A stretch of 64,000 bases of DNA, taken from Streptomyces sp. CB02414 (GTDB taxonomy: Bacteria; Actinomycetota; Actinomycetes; Streptomycetales; Streptomycetaceae). The notes beneath the pieces are model-generated. The model had not been told where the DNA came from. It saw only the letters and a list, made by a program, of their open reading frames with translations, and ran no database searches. A program made the translations under genes and the position numbers. Shown here piece by piece: positions 1 through 7,574 of the stretch (positions are counted from its first letter, which is position 1; each line of letters opens with the position of its first letter). Where the stretch lies: contig NZ_LIPF01000001.1 of the NCBI RefSeq assembly GCF_001905385.1, forward strand, positions 1,230,765 through 1,294,764, in the 5' to 3' direction.

Positions 1-435
1 GCGGTGACGCTGTGCGTGGAGGTCGAGTTCGCCAACCGCGCGGACGGGCTGCCCGGCATGGAGAAGGCGTACGGGATGGACATCCCGGCCGGGAACGTCA
101 CGGAGATGGACACCGGGATCATCTACACCCAGACCGCCGACGGCGCCTGCACCTACGGCGAGGTGTACACCACCGACGGGCGGATCAAGTCGATGAACCT
201 GGTGGTGATGGAGGACGACAAGAAGTTCTTCCCGAACTACAACGCCGCCCCGATGGTCCGCACCGACACCCTGAAGAAGTGGCCGGCGATCGCGTCGGTG
301 CTCGCGCCGGTGACCGAGGCGCTGAACAACGATGTCGCGCGGGACCTGAACGCGAGGGTCGACGTGGACGGGGAGGACCCGCACCAGGTGGCGCTGGACT
401 GGATGATCGAGAAGGGCTTCGTGAAGGAGGGCTGA
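1..435 (+). CDS. Glycine betaine/proline ABC transporter substrate-binding protein, C-terminal part (5' truncated by window edge)
   Basis: The reading frame is open from the first base and ends at TGA 433-435, so only the last 144 residues are visible. The sequence has the look of the OpuAC/ProX family: an FFPNYNAAP stretch, then the TLKKWPAIASVLAPV helix and a closing WMIEKGFVKEG. These proteins capture osmoprotectants such as glycine betaine outside the membrane and pass them to an ABC permease. Upstream operon partners are outside the window. The gene converges on the next one with a gap of only 7 bp. The family call is firm, but the exact ligand is not determinable from this fragment. Confidence 0.8.
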   Translation, partial: AVTLCVEVEFANRADGLPGMEKAYGMDIPAGNVTEMDTGIIYTQTADGACTYGEVYTTDGRIKSMNLVVMEDDKKFFPNYNAAPMVRTDTLKKWPAIASVLAPVTEALNNDVARDLNARVDVDGEDPHQVALDWMIEKGFVKEG

Positions 436-442
436 GGGGCGT

Positions 443-1222
443 TCAGCAGGTGGGGACCTCACCCTTGCCCGAACGCAGGGCGTCGAGCGCGTCGACCGCG
501 CCGTCGAGGGTGGTCACGGGGATCAGCCGGAGCCCCTTGGGCAGCTCGGCCTGAGCGTCCGAGCACTCCGCCTTCGGTACGAGGAAGACGGTGGCCCCGT
601 CCCGCCGGGCGGCCTGCGTCTTCAGCGGTACGCCGCCGACGGGGCCGACCTTGCCGCCGGTGGTGATGGTGCCGGTGCCGGCGACGACCTTGCCGCCGGT
701 GAGGTCGCCGGCGGCCAGCTTGTCGATGATGCCGAGGGAGAAGAGCAGACCGGCACTGGGGCCGCCGACGTCCTCCAGGCGCAGGTCGACGTCGACGTCC
801 GCCGGGTCGAGGTTCAGGTGGTCCAGGGCGGCGGTGGTCGCGGTGTCCTGGGACTCCCGCATCTGCTCCTCGTTGTACTGCTCGATCTCCTGGACGTCGT
901 CGCCGCTCGGGTAGACCGCGTCGCGGGGCATCACGGCCCGGTCGGTGTCGAACCAGCCGCCGATCACGTCGCCGAGGTGGACGCCGGCGTCCGGGCCGGT
1001 CGCCTCGATGGTCGTCATCCGCAGCTGGCCGCTCGTCTCGTGCGTCGGCGCGCCCTTGATCGTGATCACCGGCTCGCCCCGGTTCTCGCCGAGCACGTCG
1101 GCCGTCAGTCCCGGCTGCGCCACGGAGAAGGGCAACGGCGCGAGGGCGGCGGTGGCGAGCAGCGCCACGACGGGCAGAGCGCAGACGGCGAGGGCCTGGG
1201 GGCGCGTGAGACGAGAGAGCAC
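443..1222 (-). CDS. Secreted Lon-type (S16 family) protease-like protein, YlbL-related, without a PDZ domain
   Basis: A 259-residue protein from a GTG start. Residues 9-30 are a hydrophobic signal or anchor segment, so the rest should lie outside the membrane. The C-terminal half carries the S16 (Lon proteolytic domain) signature: GGPSAGLLFSLGI at about residues 153-165 with the presumed nucleophile Ser, and GGVPLKTQAA at about 195-204 with the Lys of the Ser-Lys dyad. YlbL-type proteins usually have a PDZ domain between anchor and protease and are about 340 residues long. Here the interval is short and I see no PDZ domain. The substrate is unknown. Confidence 0.75.
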   Translation of the reverse strand: MLSRLTRPQALAVCALPVVALLATAALAPLPFSVAQPGLTADVLGENRGEPVITIKGAPTHETSGQLRMTTIEATGPDAGVHLGDVIGGWFDTDRAVMPRDAVYPSGDDVQEIEQYNEEQMRESQDTATTAALDHLNLDPADVDVDLRLEDVGGPSAGLLFSLGIIDKLAAGDLTGGKVVAGTGTITTGGKVGPVGGVPLKTQAARRDGATVFLVPKAECSDAQAELPKGLRLIPVTTLDGAVDALDALRSGKGEVPTC

Positions 1223-1385
1223 GGAGTCAATCTAACGCGAGGGCGCTGCCGCGCAGGGGGGCGGGCAGCCGCGGTGACTGCGCGCACCCTGCGTCGGTGC
1301 CGAGGTCGGGTGGGGCGCGCAGCCCGGCGCGTCGGGGTGCCTCCCCCACTCTCGGCTTCTCCCCCACGCTCGGCTTCGCTCGCGC

Positions 1386-1453
1386 GGGAGGTACCCCCAT
1401 GAGCGGGAGGTACCCCCACCGCCCACCCGTGCCGCCCTGGGGGTACCTCCCAG
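1386..1453. repeat. Cluster of inverted repeats around GGTACC
   Basis: GGGAGGTACCCCC occurs at 1386-1398 and 1405-1417. Its exact reverse complement GGGGGTACCTCCC lies at 1441-1453. Shorter CCTCCCCCA-type pieces flank it (1338-1350, 1468-1476). The unit can fold with either partner. It fills the 276-bp gap between the S16 protein and the IclR gene and may act as the terminator of the IclR gene. Confidence 0.6.
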
Positions 1454-1498
1454 GCCGTTCAGGCACTGGGGGAGGCACGACTGCCCGCAGCTGGGGGG

Positions 1499-2158
1499 TT
1501 AGCGCAATGCCTCCGCCACTTCCCTCGCCGCGTCCATCACCCGTGTTCCCACCCGTTCCGGCACCACCTCCGACAGCATCACCACGCCGACGCTGCCCTC
1601 CACCCCCGTCACCCCGAGCAGCGGCGCCGCCGCCCCGCAGGCGCCGGCCTCCAGCTCCCCGTGGGTGAGGGCGTAGCCGGGCCACTCCCCCTCCTCCTCG
1701 GCGGGCTGCACGTACTGCCGCGCGGACAGGATCGCCTTGCCCGCGGCCCCCCGCTCCAGTGGATGCCGGAATCCGGCCCGGTAGGCCACGTGGTAGTCCG
1801 TCCAGGTCGGCTCGACGACGGCCACGGCCAGCGCCTCCGCCCCGTCCACCAGCGTCAGATGGGCCGTCGCCCCTATGTCCTCGGCCAGCGACCGCAGCGC
1901 GGGCATCGCCGCCTCGCGCACCAGGGGGTGCACCTGGCGGCCGAGCCCCAGCACACCGAGACCGACCCGGGCACGTCCGCCCAGGTCACGGCGTACGAGT
2001 GCGTGCTGCTCCAGCGTGGCGAGCAACCGGTACACGACAGTCCGGTTCACGCCCAGTTTGTGGGAAAGCTCGGTGACGGTCAGCCCGTGGTCCGTATCGG
2101 CCAGCAGCTTGAGGACCCGCAGGCCCCGGTCGAGCGTCTGAGAGGTCTCCGCGGTCAC
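1499..2158 (-). CDS. IclR-family transcriptional regulator
   Basis: About 219 residues. The N-terminal winged helix-turn-helix reads TLDRGLRVLKLLAD followed by LTVTELSHKLGVNRTVVYRLL. The C-terminal part is the IclR effector-binding (GAF-like) domain with LERGAAGKAILSA. Two in-frame GTG codons are possible starts, at 2167 and 2158. AAGGAG at 2172-2167 overlaps the first GTG and is 8 nt from the second, so 2158 is chosen. IclR proteins usually control a neighbouring catabolic or uptake operon, but no obvious target adjoins it: the next gene on the same strand is a helicase. The effector is unknown. Confidence 0.85.
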   Translation of the reverse strand: MTAETSQTLDRGLRVLKLLADTDHGLTVTELSHKLGVNRTVVYRLLATLEQHALVRRDLGGRARVGLGVLGLGRQVHPLVREAAMPALRSLAEDIGATAHLTLVDGAEALAVAVVEPTWTDYHVAYRAGFRHPLERGAAGKAILSARQYVQPAEEEGEWPGYALTHGELEAGACGAAAPLLGVTGVEGSVGVVMLSEVVPERVGTRVMDAAREVAEALR

Positions 2159-2433
2159 GACGCCCACTCCTTAGTGGTGAGGCGGCGGCCCCCTCGCGGC
2201 GGATGCGTCACCGAGTCCCGTCAGTGACGCGCTTCAGAGGCCGCCGATCGGCTGACGGCCCGGCCCTGTGCCCGGCCCAGTCGCTTCACGGCTGCGCTCC
2301 GCGGCGGCGCTGCCACGGGGCGTGTGCGTAGCGGGACAGTAGCGACCAGGTCCGCTCAGCGGAAGGCTCCGTCCAGAATCCGGGCGGAGACCGGCGTGGA
2401 CTGGCTGTGTTTGTCCGGGTACGTACAGCGCAC

Positions 2434-2449
2434 GCGGGACGCCTCCCGC
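2434..2449 (-). terminator. Short hairpin after the helicase gene
   Basis: GCGGGA (2434-2439) and TCCCGC (2444-2449) form a 6-bp stem 10 nt past the helicase stop on the minus strand, with no T-tract. The rest of the 300-bp gap 2159-2459 shows no ORF or RNA that I can support. It should hold the IclR promoter. Confidence 0.4.
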
Positions 2450-2459
2450 ACCCCGCCCG

Positions 2460-4256
2460 TCACTTCATGCGTGTGGCCCACTCCTGCACCTTGGCGATGC
2501 GCTGGCGCAGCTGCCCGGCGGTGGCCTCGGCGCTGGCCGGGCCGCCGCACACGCGGCGCAGCTCGGTGTGGATCACGCCGTGCGGCTTGCCGCTCTGGTG
2601 GACGTAGGCGCCGACCATGGTGTTGAGCTGCTTGCGCAGCTCCATCAGCTCCTTGTGGGAGACGACCGGCCGCCGTTCGGCGGGCAGTTCGAGCAGGTCG
2701 GCCTCGTCGTCGGGCTTCTTGCGGCTGTGCGCGATCTGCCGGGCCTGCCGCTTCTGGAGCAGCAGCTGCACCTGGTCGGGCTCCAGCAGCCCGGGGATGC
2801 CGAGGTAGTCCTGCTCCTCCTCGCTGCCCGGGTGGGCCTGCATGCCGAACTCGGCGCCGTTGTACATGACCCGGTCGAAGGTCGCCTCGGACTCCAGCGC
2901 CTCGAAGGAGAACTGCTCCTGCTCGCCGGTGTCCTCGTCCTGCTCCCGGTTCGCCTCGTCCATCTCCTTCTCGGACTCGGCGTAGGGGTCCTCCTCGCCC
3001 TCCTTCTTGGGCCGGTCGAGGACGTGGTCGCGCTCGCGCTCCATCTCGTTGGCGAAGGTGAGCAGGTCGGGCACGGTCGGCAGGAAGACGGAGGCGGTCT
3101 CGCCGCGCCGCCGGGACCGTACGAAGCGGCCGACGGCCTGGGCGAAGAAGAGGGGGGTGGAGATGGTGGTCGCGTAGACGCCGACCGCGAGGCGCGGCAC
3201 GTCGACGCCCTCGGACACCATGCGGACGGCGACCATCCACCGGTCGGTGCTCTGGCTGAACGTGTCGATGTTCTTCGAGGCGCCCACGTCGTCGGAGAGG
3301 ACGACGGTGGCCTTGCTGCCGGTGATCTCGCGGATCAGCTTGGCGTAGGCGCGGGCGGAGTCCTGGTCGGCGGCGATGACGAGGGCGCCGGCGTCCGGGA
3401 TGGCCTTCCTGACCTCGGTCAGCCGCTGGTCGGCGGCGCGCAGCACGGCCGGCATCCACTCGCCGCGCGGGTCCAGCGCGGTGCGCCAGGCCTGGCTGAC
3501 GGCGTCCTTGGTCATGGGCTCGCCGAGCCGGGCCGCGATCTCGTCGCCGGCCTTGGTGCGCCAGCGCATGTTGCCGCTGTAGCTCATGAAGATCACGGGA
3601 CGGACGACGCCGTCGGCGAGCGCGGAGCCGTAGCCGTAGGTGTAGTCGGCGGCGGAGCGGCGGATGCCGTCGTTGCCCTCCTCGTACGCGACGAAGGGGA
3701 TGGGGTTGGTGTCGGAGCGGAAGGGCGTGCCGGTGAGCGCGAGGCGCCGGGTGGCCGGTTCGAAGGCCTCCAGGCAGGCCTCGCCCCAGGACTTGGAGTC
3801 ACCGGCGTGGTGGATCTCGTCCAGGATCACGAGGGTCTTGCGCTGCTCGGAGCGGTTGCGGTGCAGCATCGGGCGCACGCCGACGCCGGCGTAGGTGATG
3901 GCGATGCCGTGGTACTCGCGGCTGAGCGGACCCGCGCTGTACTCCGGGTCCAGCTTGATCCCTATGCGGGCCGCGGCCTCCGCCCACTGCTTCTTCAGGT
4001 GCTCGGTGGGCGCGACGACGGTGACCTGCTGCACGACGTGGTGGTGCAGCAGCCAGGACGCCAGCGTCAGCGCGAAGGTCGTCTTGCCGGCGCCGGGGGT
4101 GGCGACCGCGAGGAAGTCCCGGGGCTGCTCCTGGAGGTACTTCTCCATCGCCCCCTGCTGCCAGGCCCGCAGCTTGCTGGCGGTGCCCCACGGGGCACGG
4201 CCGGGGAAGGCCGGGGAGAGGTGGTGCGAGGTGCTGGAGCTGGCGGTGGTAGTCAC
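2460..4256 (-). CDS. DEAD/DEAH-box (SF2) helicase
   Basis: 598 residues from a GTG start. SF2 motifs are in order: Q-like motif RAWQQGAM (~31-38), motif I ATPGAGKTTF (~52-61), motif Ia VVAPTEHLKKQW, motif II DEIHHAGD (~145-152), motif III LTGTPFRSD, then motifs V and VI, MVSEGVDVPRLAVGVYA and AQAVGRFVRSRRRGE. The pattern resembles the UvsW/RadD/ERCC3-type group of duplex-translocating ATPases. After the two RecA domains comes a very acidic stretch (about 400-450) and a basic C-terminal region. This is a conserved actinobacterial gene of unassigned cellular role, probably DNA repair or recombination. It has no operon partner. Confidence 0.85.
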   Translation of the reverse strand: MTTTASSSTSHHLSPAFPGRAPWGTASKLRAWQQGAMEKYLQEQPRDFLAVATPGAGKTTFALTLASWLLHHHVVQQVTVVAPTEHLKKQWAEAAARIGIKLDPEYSAGPLSREYHGIAITYAGVGVRPMLHRNRSEQRKTLVILDEIHHAGDSKSWGEACLEAFEPATRRLALTGTPFRSDTNPIPFVAYEEGNDGIRRSAADYTYGYGSALADGVVRPVIFMSYSGNMRWRTKAGDEIAARLGEPMTKDAVSQAWRTALDPRGEWMPAVLRAADQRLTEVRKAIPDAGALVIAADQDSARAYAKLIREITGSKATVVLSDDVGASKNIDTFSQSTDRWMVAVRMVSEGVDVPRLAVGVYATTISTPLFFAQAVGRFVRSRRRGETASVFLPTVPDLLTFANEMERERDHVLDRPKKEGEEDPYAESEKEMDEANREQDEDTGEQEQFSFEALESEATFDRVMYNGAEFGMQAHPGSEEEQDYLGIPGLLEPDQVQLLLQKRQARQIAHSRKKPDDEADLLELPAERRPVVSHKELMELRKQLNTMVGAYVHQSGKPHGVIHTELRRVCGGPASAEATAGQLRQRIAKVQEWATRMK

Positions 4257-4544
4257 GGTCTCCGAAGGGGGTAGAACGGCTCGGCCACGTATGACAACCG
4301 GGCCACCCTACCGGCGCCCCGGGGCGAGCGGCGTCCGCGGCGGGGCGGGTCACCCCCGGGTGGGACGGACGTCACAGCCGCCCCGTGCGCCCCGGGGCCG
4401 GCGCGGGCTCACCGCTCCCGCAGCCTGGTCGCCACCCACGCCCCCGCCACGCCCGCCATCGGGGCAGAGTAAGGGCCGAAGTGGGCTTTGACCCCTGTCG
4501 GGAGGCGGCACGGGACCGGGACCTTGGTCGTACGACCGCCGTCG

Positions 4545-5084
4545 TTACGCCTCCACCGCGCCCGCGCGGCGCAGCAGCCACAGCGTGAAGACGAGCGTCG
4601 AGACGTCCGGGGTGAGCGGGCGCAGGCTCGTGTCGGACGGGTGCCAGGTCAGCACCGTGCCGGTCGGGCCGTCCACGACCACGTCGCTGCCGTCGGGCAG
4701 CCCGCCGAGCCGGACCAGCTGGGCGGCCGCCTCGCCCGGGGCCCCGGCGCCGTAGTGCTCCGCCAGGGTCGGCAGCGGTATCCCGTCGTCGTCCGCCGCG
4801 AGCGGGAACGCGTCCTCCGGCAGGCCCGTCTCGCTCAGGAAGCGGCGGGTGGGCTCGTGGGTGAGGGCCGGCGGGAAGTCGATGTCCTCGTACCGGGCCA
4901 CGCGGCCCCGGCCGAACTCGCCGGTCAGCACGCGGTAGGACAGGTCCAGGGCGAGACCGGAGACCGTACGGCGGCCCGCGGACACGAGCAGGCAGCCGAT
5001 CACCGCCGCCGACGTCCAGAACAGCGGCACGCGCGCAGGTGTCCGCGTCGCCGTGTCCGCCGTGTCCGTGCTGACCTCGTGCAT
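4545..5084 (-). CDS. Hypothetical protein, SUKH-4-like
   Basis: 179 residues from ATG at 5084. The segment YEDIDFPPALTHEPTRRFL followed by SETGLPED is typical of SUKH-4 (SMI1/KNR4-superfamily) proteins, which are often immunity proteins of contact-dependent or polymorphic toxins. Residues 19-36 are hydrophobic and could be a short helix or a mis-called N-terminus. No toxin gene is visible nearby, so an immunity role is not supported by context. Such orphan SUKH proteins are common in Streptomyces. The family call is moderate and the function is unknown. Confidence 0.5.
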   Translation of the reverse strand: MHEVSTDTADTATRTPARVPLFWTSAAVIGCLLVSAGRRTVSGLALDLSYRVLTGEFGRGRVARYEDIDFPPALTHEPTRRFLSETGLPEDAFPLAADDDGIPLPTLAEHYGAGAPGEAAAQLVRLGGLPDGSDVVVDGPTGTVLTWHPSDTSLRPLTPDVSTLVFTLWLLRRAGAVEA

Positions 5085-5255
5085 CTTCTCCCCCGAGTGT
5101 GCGTGAGCGCGCTCCGTGCGGTGGGAGCCTCAGCCGTCCCCCGCCGCTTCGCAGCCTAGGGGGCACCACTGACAACGGCCCGGCACACCGGACGCGCCCG
5201 TCTCCCGTACAGACGCGCTCCGCGCCCCGCGCGTTGCCTCACGCGCGCGGGCGGA

Positions 5256-7574
5256 TCAGTTTCCCGTCACCACCGCGGCCTGCGGCCGGATCGGGAGGCG
5301 GTTGACCGGGCGGCCCGTGGCCGCGCGTACCGCGGAGGCGACGGCCGCCGGGGAGGCGACCACCGGGACCGCGCTGACGGCCTTCGCGCCGAAGGGGGCG
5401 ACCACGTCGCGTTCCTCGACGAGCTTCACGATCCGGATGTCGGGGGTGTCGAGCGCCGTCGGGAGGGCGTAGCCGGTGAGGTCGGGGTGGCGGATCAGGC
5501 CGCGGGGCGTGCGGAGGTTCTCGGTGAGCGCGATGCCGACGCCCTGGGTGACGCCCGCCTCGATCCGGGCGGTGAGCTGGGCCGGGTTCAGGACCCGGCC
5601 GACGTCCTGGGCGACGGCCAGTTCCACGACGCGCACCGAGCCGATCTCGATGTCGACATCGACCACCGCGCGGATCGCGCAGAAGGCCATGCCGACGAAC
5701 GCGTCGCCCTGGCCGGTCTCGTCCAGGGGCTCCGTCGGGTGCGGGCGGCACTGGGCGGTGGCCCACAGCTCCTTGCCCTCCAGCGTCTCGGCGACGGTGG
5801 TCGACAGCACGCCGTCGTACGAGGTGATCTTGCCGTCGGCGATCTGGAGCAGTTCGGTGGACATGCCGAACTGGTGGGCCAAGGGCTGCAGGAGCTGGGT
5901 GCGGACCATCTTGGCCGCCCGTTCCACCGCGCCGCCCGACACCCAGGTGTGGCGGCCGCGGCAGCCCGCGCCGGCCGGGGGCTGGTCGGTGTCCACGGGC
6001 GCCACGTGCACCTCGTCGACACCGAGGGTCTCCTGCACGATCTGCCGGGCGAGCGTGGTGAAGCCCTGGCCGGTCTCGACGGCCGCGCACAGCACCGTCG
6101 CCACGCCGTCCTGGACCTTCACGGTGGCCGTGGAGACCTCGTCGGCGCCCTCCGCGCCGAGCATGTGCACCATGCCGATGCCGTAGCCGACGCCCCGGCG
6201 CACCGCGCCCGGTTCGCCCGCGCCCTCGGGGCCGCCGGGCAGCAGCCACTCGTCCTCGGGTGTGTCCTTGGGCAGCGCGGGGAGCGGGAAGTCGCGCACG
6301 GCCTGGAGGAGTTCGGCGACCGGCGCCGGGCAGGTGACCGTCTGGCCGGTGGGGAGGACGTCGCCGGTGGCCAGGACGTTGCGCAGGCGCACCTCGGCCG
6401 GGTCCAGGCCGAGCTTCTTGGCGACCTTGTCCATCTGCGCCTCGTAGGCGGCGCACACCTGCATGGCGCCCTCGCCGCGCACGTGGCCGGAGGGCGGGTT
6501 GTTGGTACGTACCGCCCAGCCCTCGATGAAGGCGTTGGGGACGACGTACGGACCGCAGGCGAAGGCGACCGCGGCGGCCAGGGCGTCCGAGGACGTGTCG
6601 GCGTAGGCGCCCGCGTCGAGCAGGATCTGCGCCTCGACCTTGACGACCCGGCCCTCGGCGTCCGCGTGGTGGCGGTAGCGCAGGAGGGTGGGGTGTCGGT
6701 GGACGTGGCCGAGGAAGGACTCCTCGCGCGTGGCGGTCAGTTTCACCGGGCAGCCGGTCTTCAGCGCCAGCAGCCCCAGCGGCAGCTGGAAGCCCTGGTC
6801 CTCGCGGTCGGCGGTGGCGCCGGGCACCCCGGTGACGACGATCTTCACCTGCTCGGGCGGCAGGCCGTAGCAGGCGGCGGCCGCGTCCCGGTCGCCGTGC
6901 GGGTCGGTGGAGGCCAGGTACAGCTCCACCCCGCCGTCGGGACGCGGTACGGCCAGGCCCGCCTCGGCCCCTATGGGCGCCGGGTCCTGACGGCCGATGC
7001 GGTACAGGCCCTCGACGACGACCTCGCCGGCCGCCTCCGGGTCGCCGTGCCGCAGCGGGATGTGCCGGATCAGGTTGCCGTCGGGGTGCAGCGGCTCGGC
7101 CTCGAAGGCCTGCTCCGGGTCGGTGACCGGGTCGAGCACCTCGTACTCGACGATGACGGCGGCGGCGGCCATCCGCGCGGTGTCCGGGTGGTCGGCGGCG
7201 ACCGCGGCGATGGGCTCGCCGTGGTGGCGTACGACCTCGGAGGCGAACACCGGCCGGTCGGCCCGGGAGCCGCGTCCGTGCAGCGGGGCGCCGGGCACGT
7301 CCTCGTGCGTGACGACCGCCCGTACGCCGGGCATCTCGCGCGCGTGGGTGGTGTCGATGGACACGATGCGCGCGTGCGCGTGCGGGGAGCGCAGTACGGC
7401 CGCCCACAGCAGGCCCTCGGCCCACAGGTCGGCGGCGTAGGGGAAGGTGCCCTCCGTCTTGGCGCGGGCGTCGGCGGGCGGCAGGGAGGCGCCGATGCCG
7501 TGCGGGATCGGCTCGGGGGCGGGGGCCGTCTCCGTGGTTCCCTCGGCCTCCGCAGTCGCGGCGTCGTTGCTCAC
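5256..7574 (-). CDS. Xanthine dehydrogenase/CO dehydrogenase-family molybdopterin-binding large subunit
   Basis: 772 residues from GTG 7574, with GGAGG at 7585-7581, overlapping the upstream stop by GTGA. The domain order is that of the aldehyde oxidase/xanthine dehydrogenase a/b hammerhead (about 30-140) followed by the Mo-pterin-binding domain. Typical segments include ETGQGFTTLARQIVQ and NPAQLTARIEAGVTQG. It should bind molybdopterin-cytosine dinucleotide and hydroxylate a small substrate. Two catalytic landmarks are unusual. The loop that normally contains the active-site Glu (GVGEP-like) reads FGAKAVSAVP near residue 726, and the usual RGFG-type loop reads RGEGAMQ. The substrate, and even classical hydroxylase activity, are therefore uncertain. 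It is the third gene of the FAD / 2Fe-2S / Mo operon. Confidence 0.85.
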   Translation of the reverse strand: MSNDAATAEAEGTTETAPAPEPIPHGIGASLPPADARAKTEGTFPYAADLWAEGLLWAAVLRSPHAHARIVSIDTTHAREMPGVRAVVTHEDVPGAPLHGRGSRADRPVFASEVVRHHGEPIAAVAADHPDTARMAAAAVIVEYEVLDPVTDPEQAFEAEPLHPDGNLIRHIPLRHGDPEAAGEVVVEGLYRIGRQDPAPIGAEAGLAVPRPDGGVELYLASTDPHGDRDAAAACYGLPPEQVKIVVTGVPGATADREDQGFQLPLGLLALKTGCPVKLTATREESFLGHVHRHPTLLRYRHHADAEGRVVKVEAQILLDAGAYADTSSDALAAAVAFACGPYVVPNAFIEGWAVRTNNPPSGHVRGEGAMQVCAAYEAQMDKVAKKLGLDPAEVRLRNVLATGDVLPTGQTVTCPAPVAELLQAVRDFPLPALPKDTPEDEWLLPGGPEGAGEPGAVRRGVGYGIGMVHMLGAEGADEVSTATVKVQDGVATVLCAAVETGQGFTTLARQIVQETLGVDEVHVAPVDTDQPPAGAGCRGRHTWVSGGAVERAAKMVRTQLLQPLAHQFGMSTELLQIADGKITSYDGVLSTTVAETLEGKELWATAQCRPHPTEPLDETGQGDAFVGMAFCAIRAVVDVDIEIGSVRVVELAVAQDVGRVLNPAQLTARIEAGVTQGVGIALTENLRTPRGLIRHPDLTGYALPTALDTPDIRIVKLVEERDVVAPFGAKAVSAVPVVASPAAVASAVRAATGRPVNRLPIRPQAAVVTGN

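Noticed and set aside
2568..4274. 568-aa ORF opposite the SF2 helicase
   Set aside because: Antisense shadow with low-complexity composition; the helicase on the other strand has all motifs.
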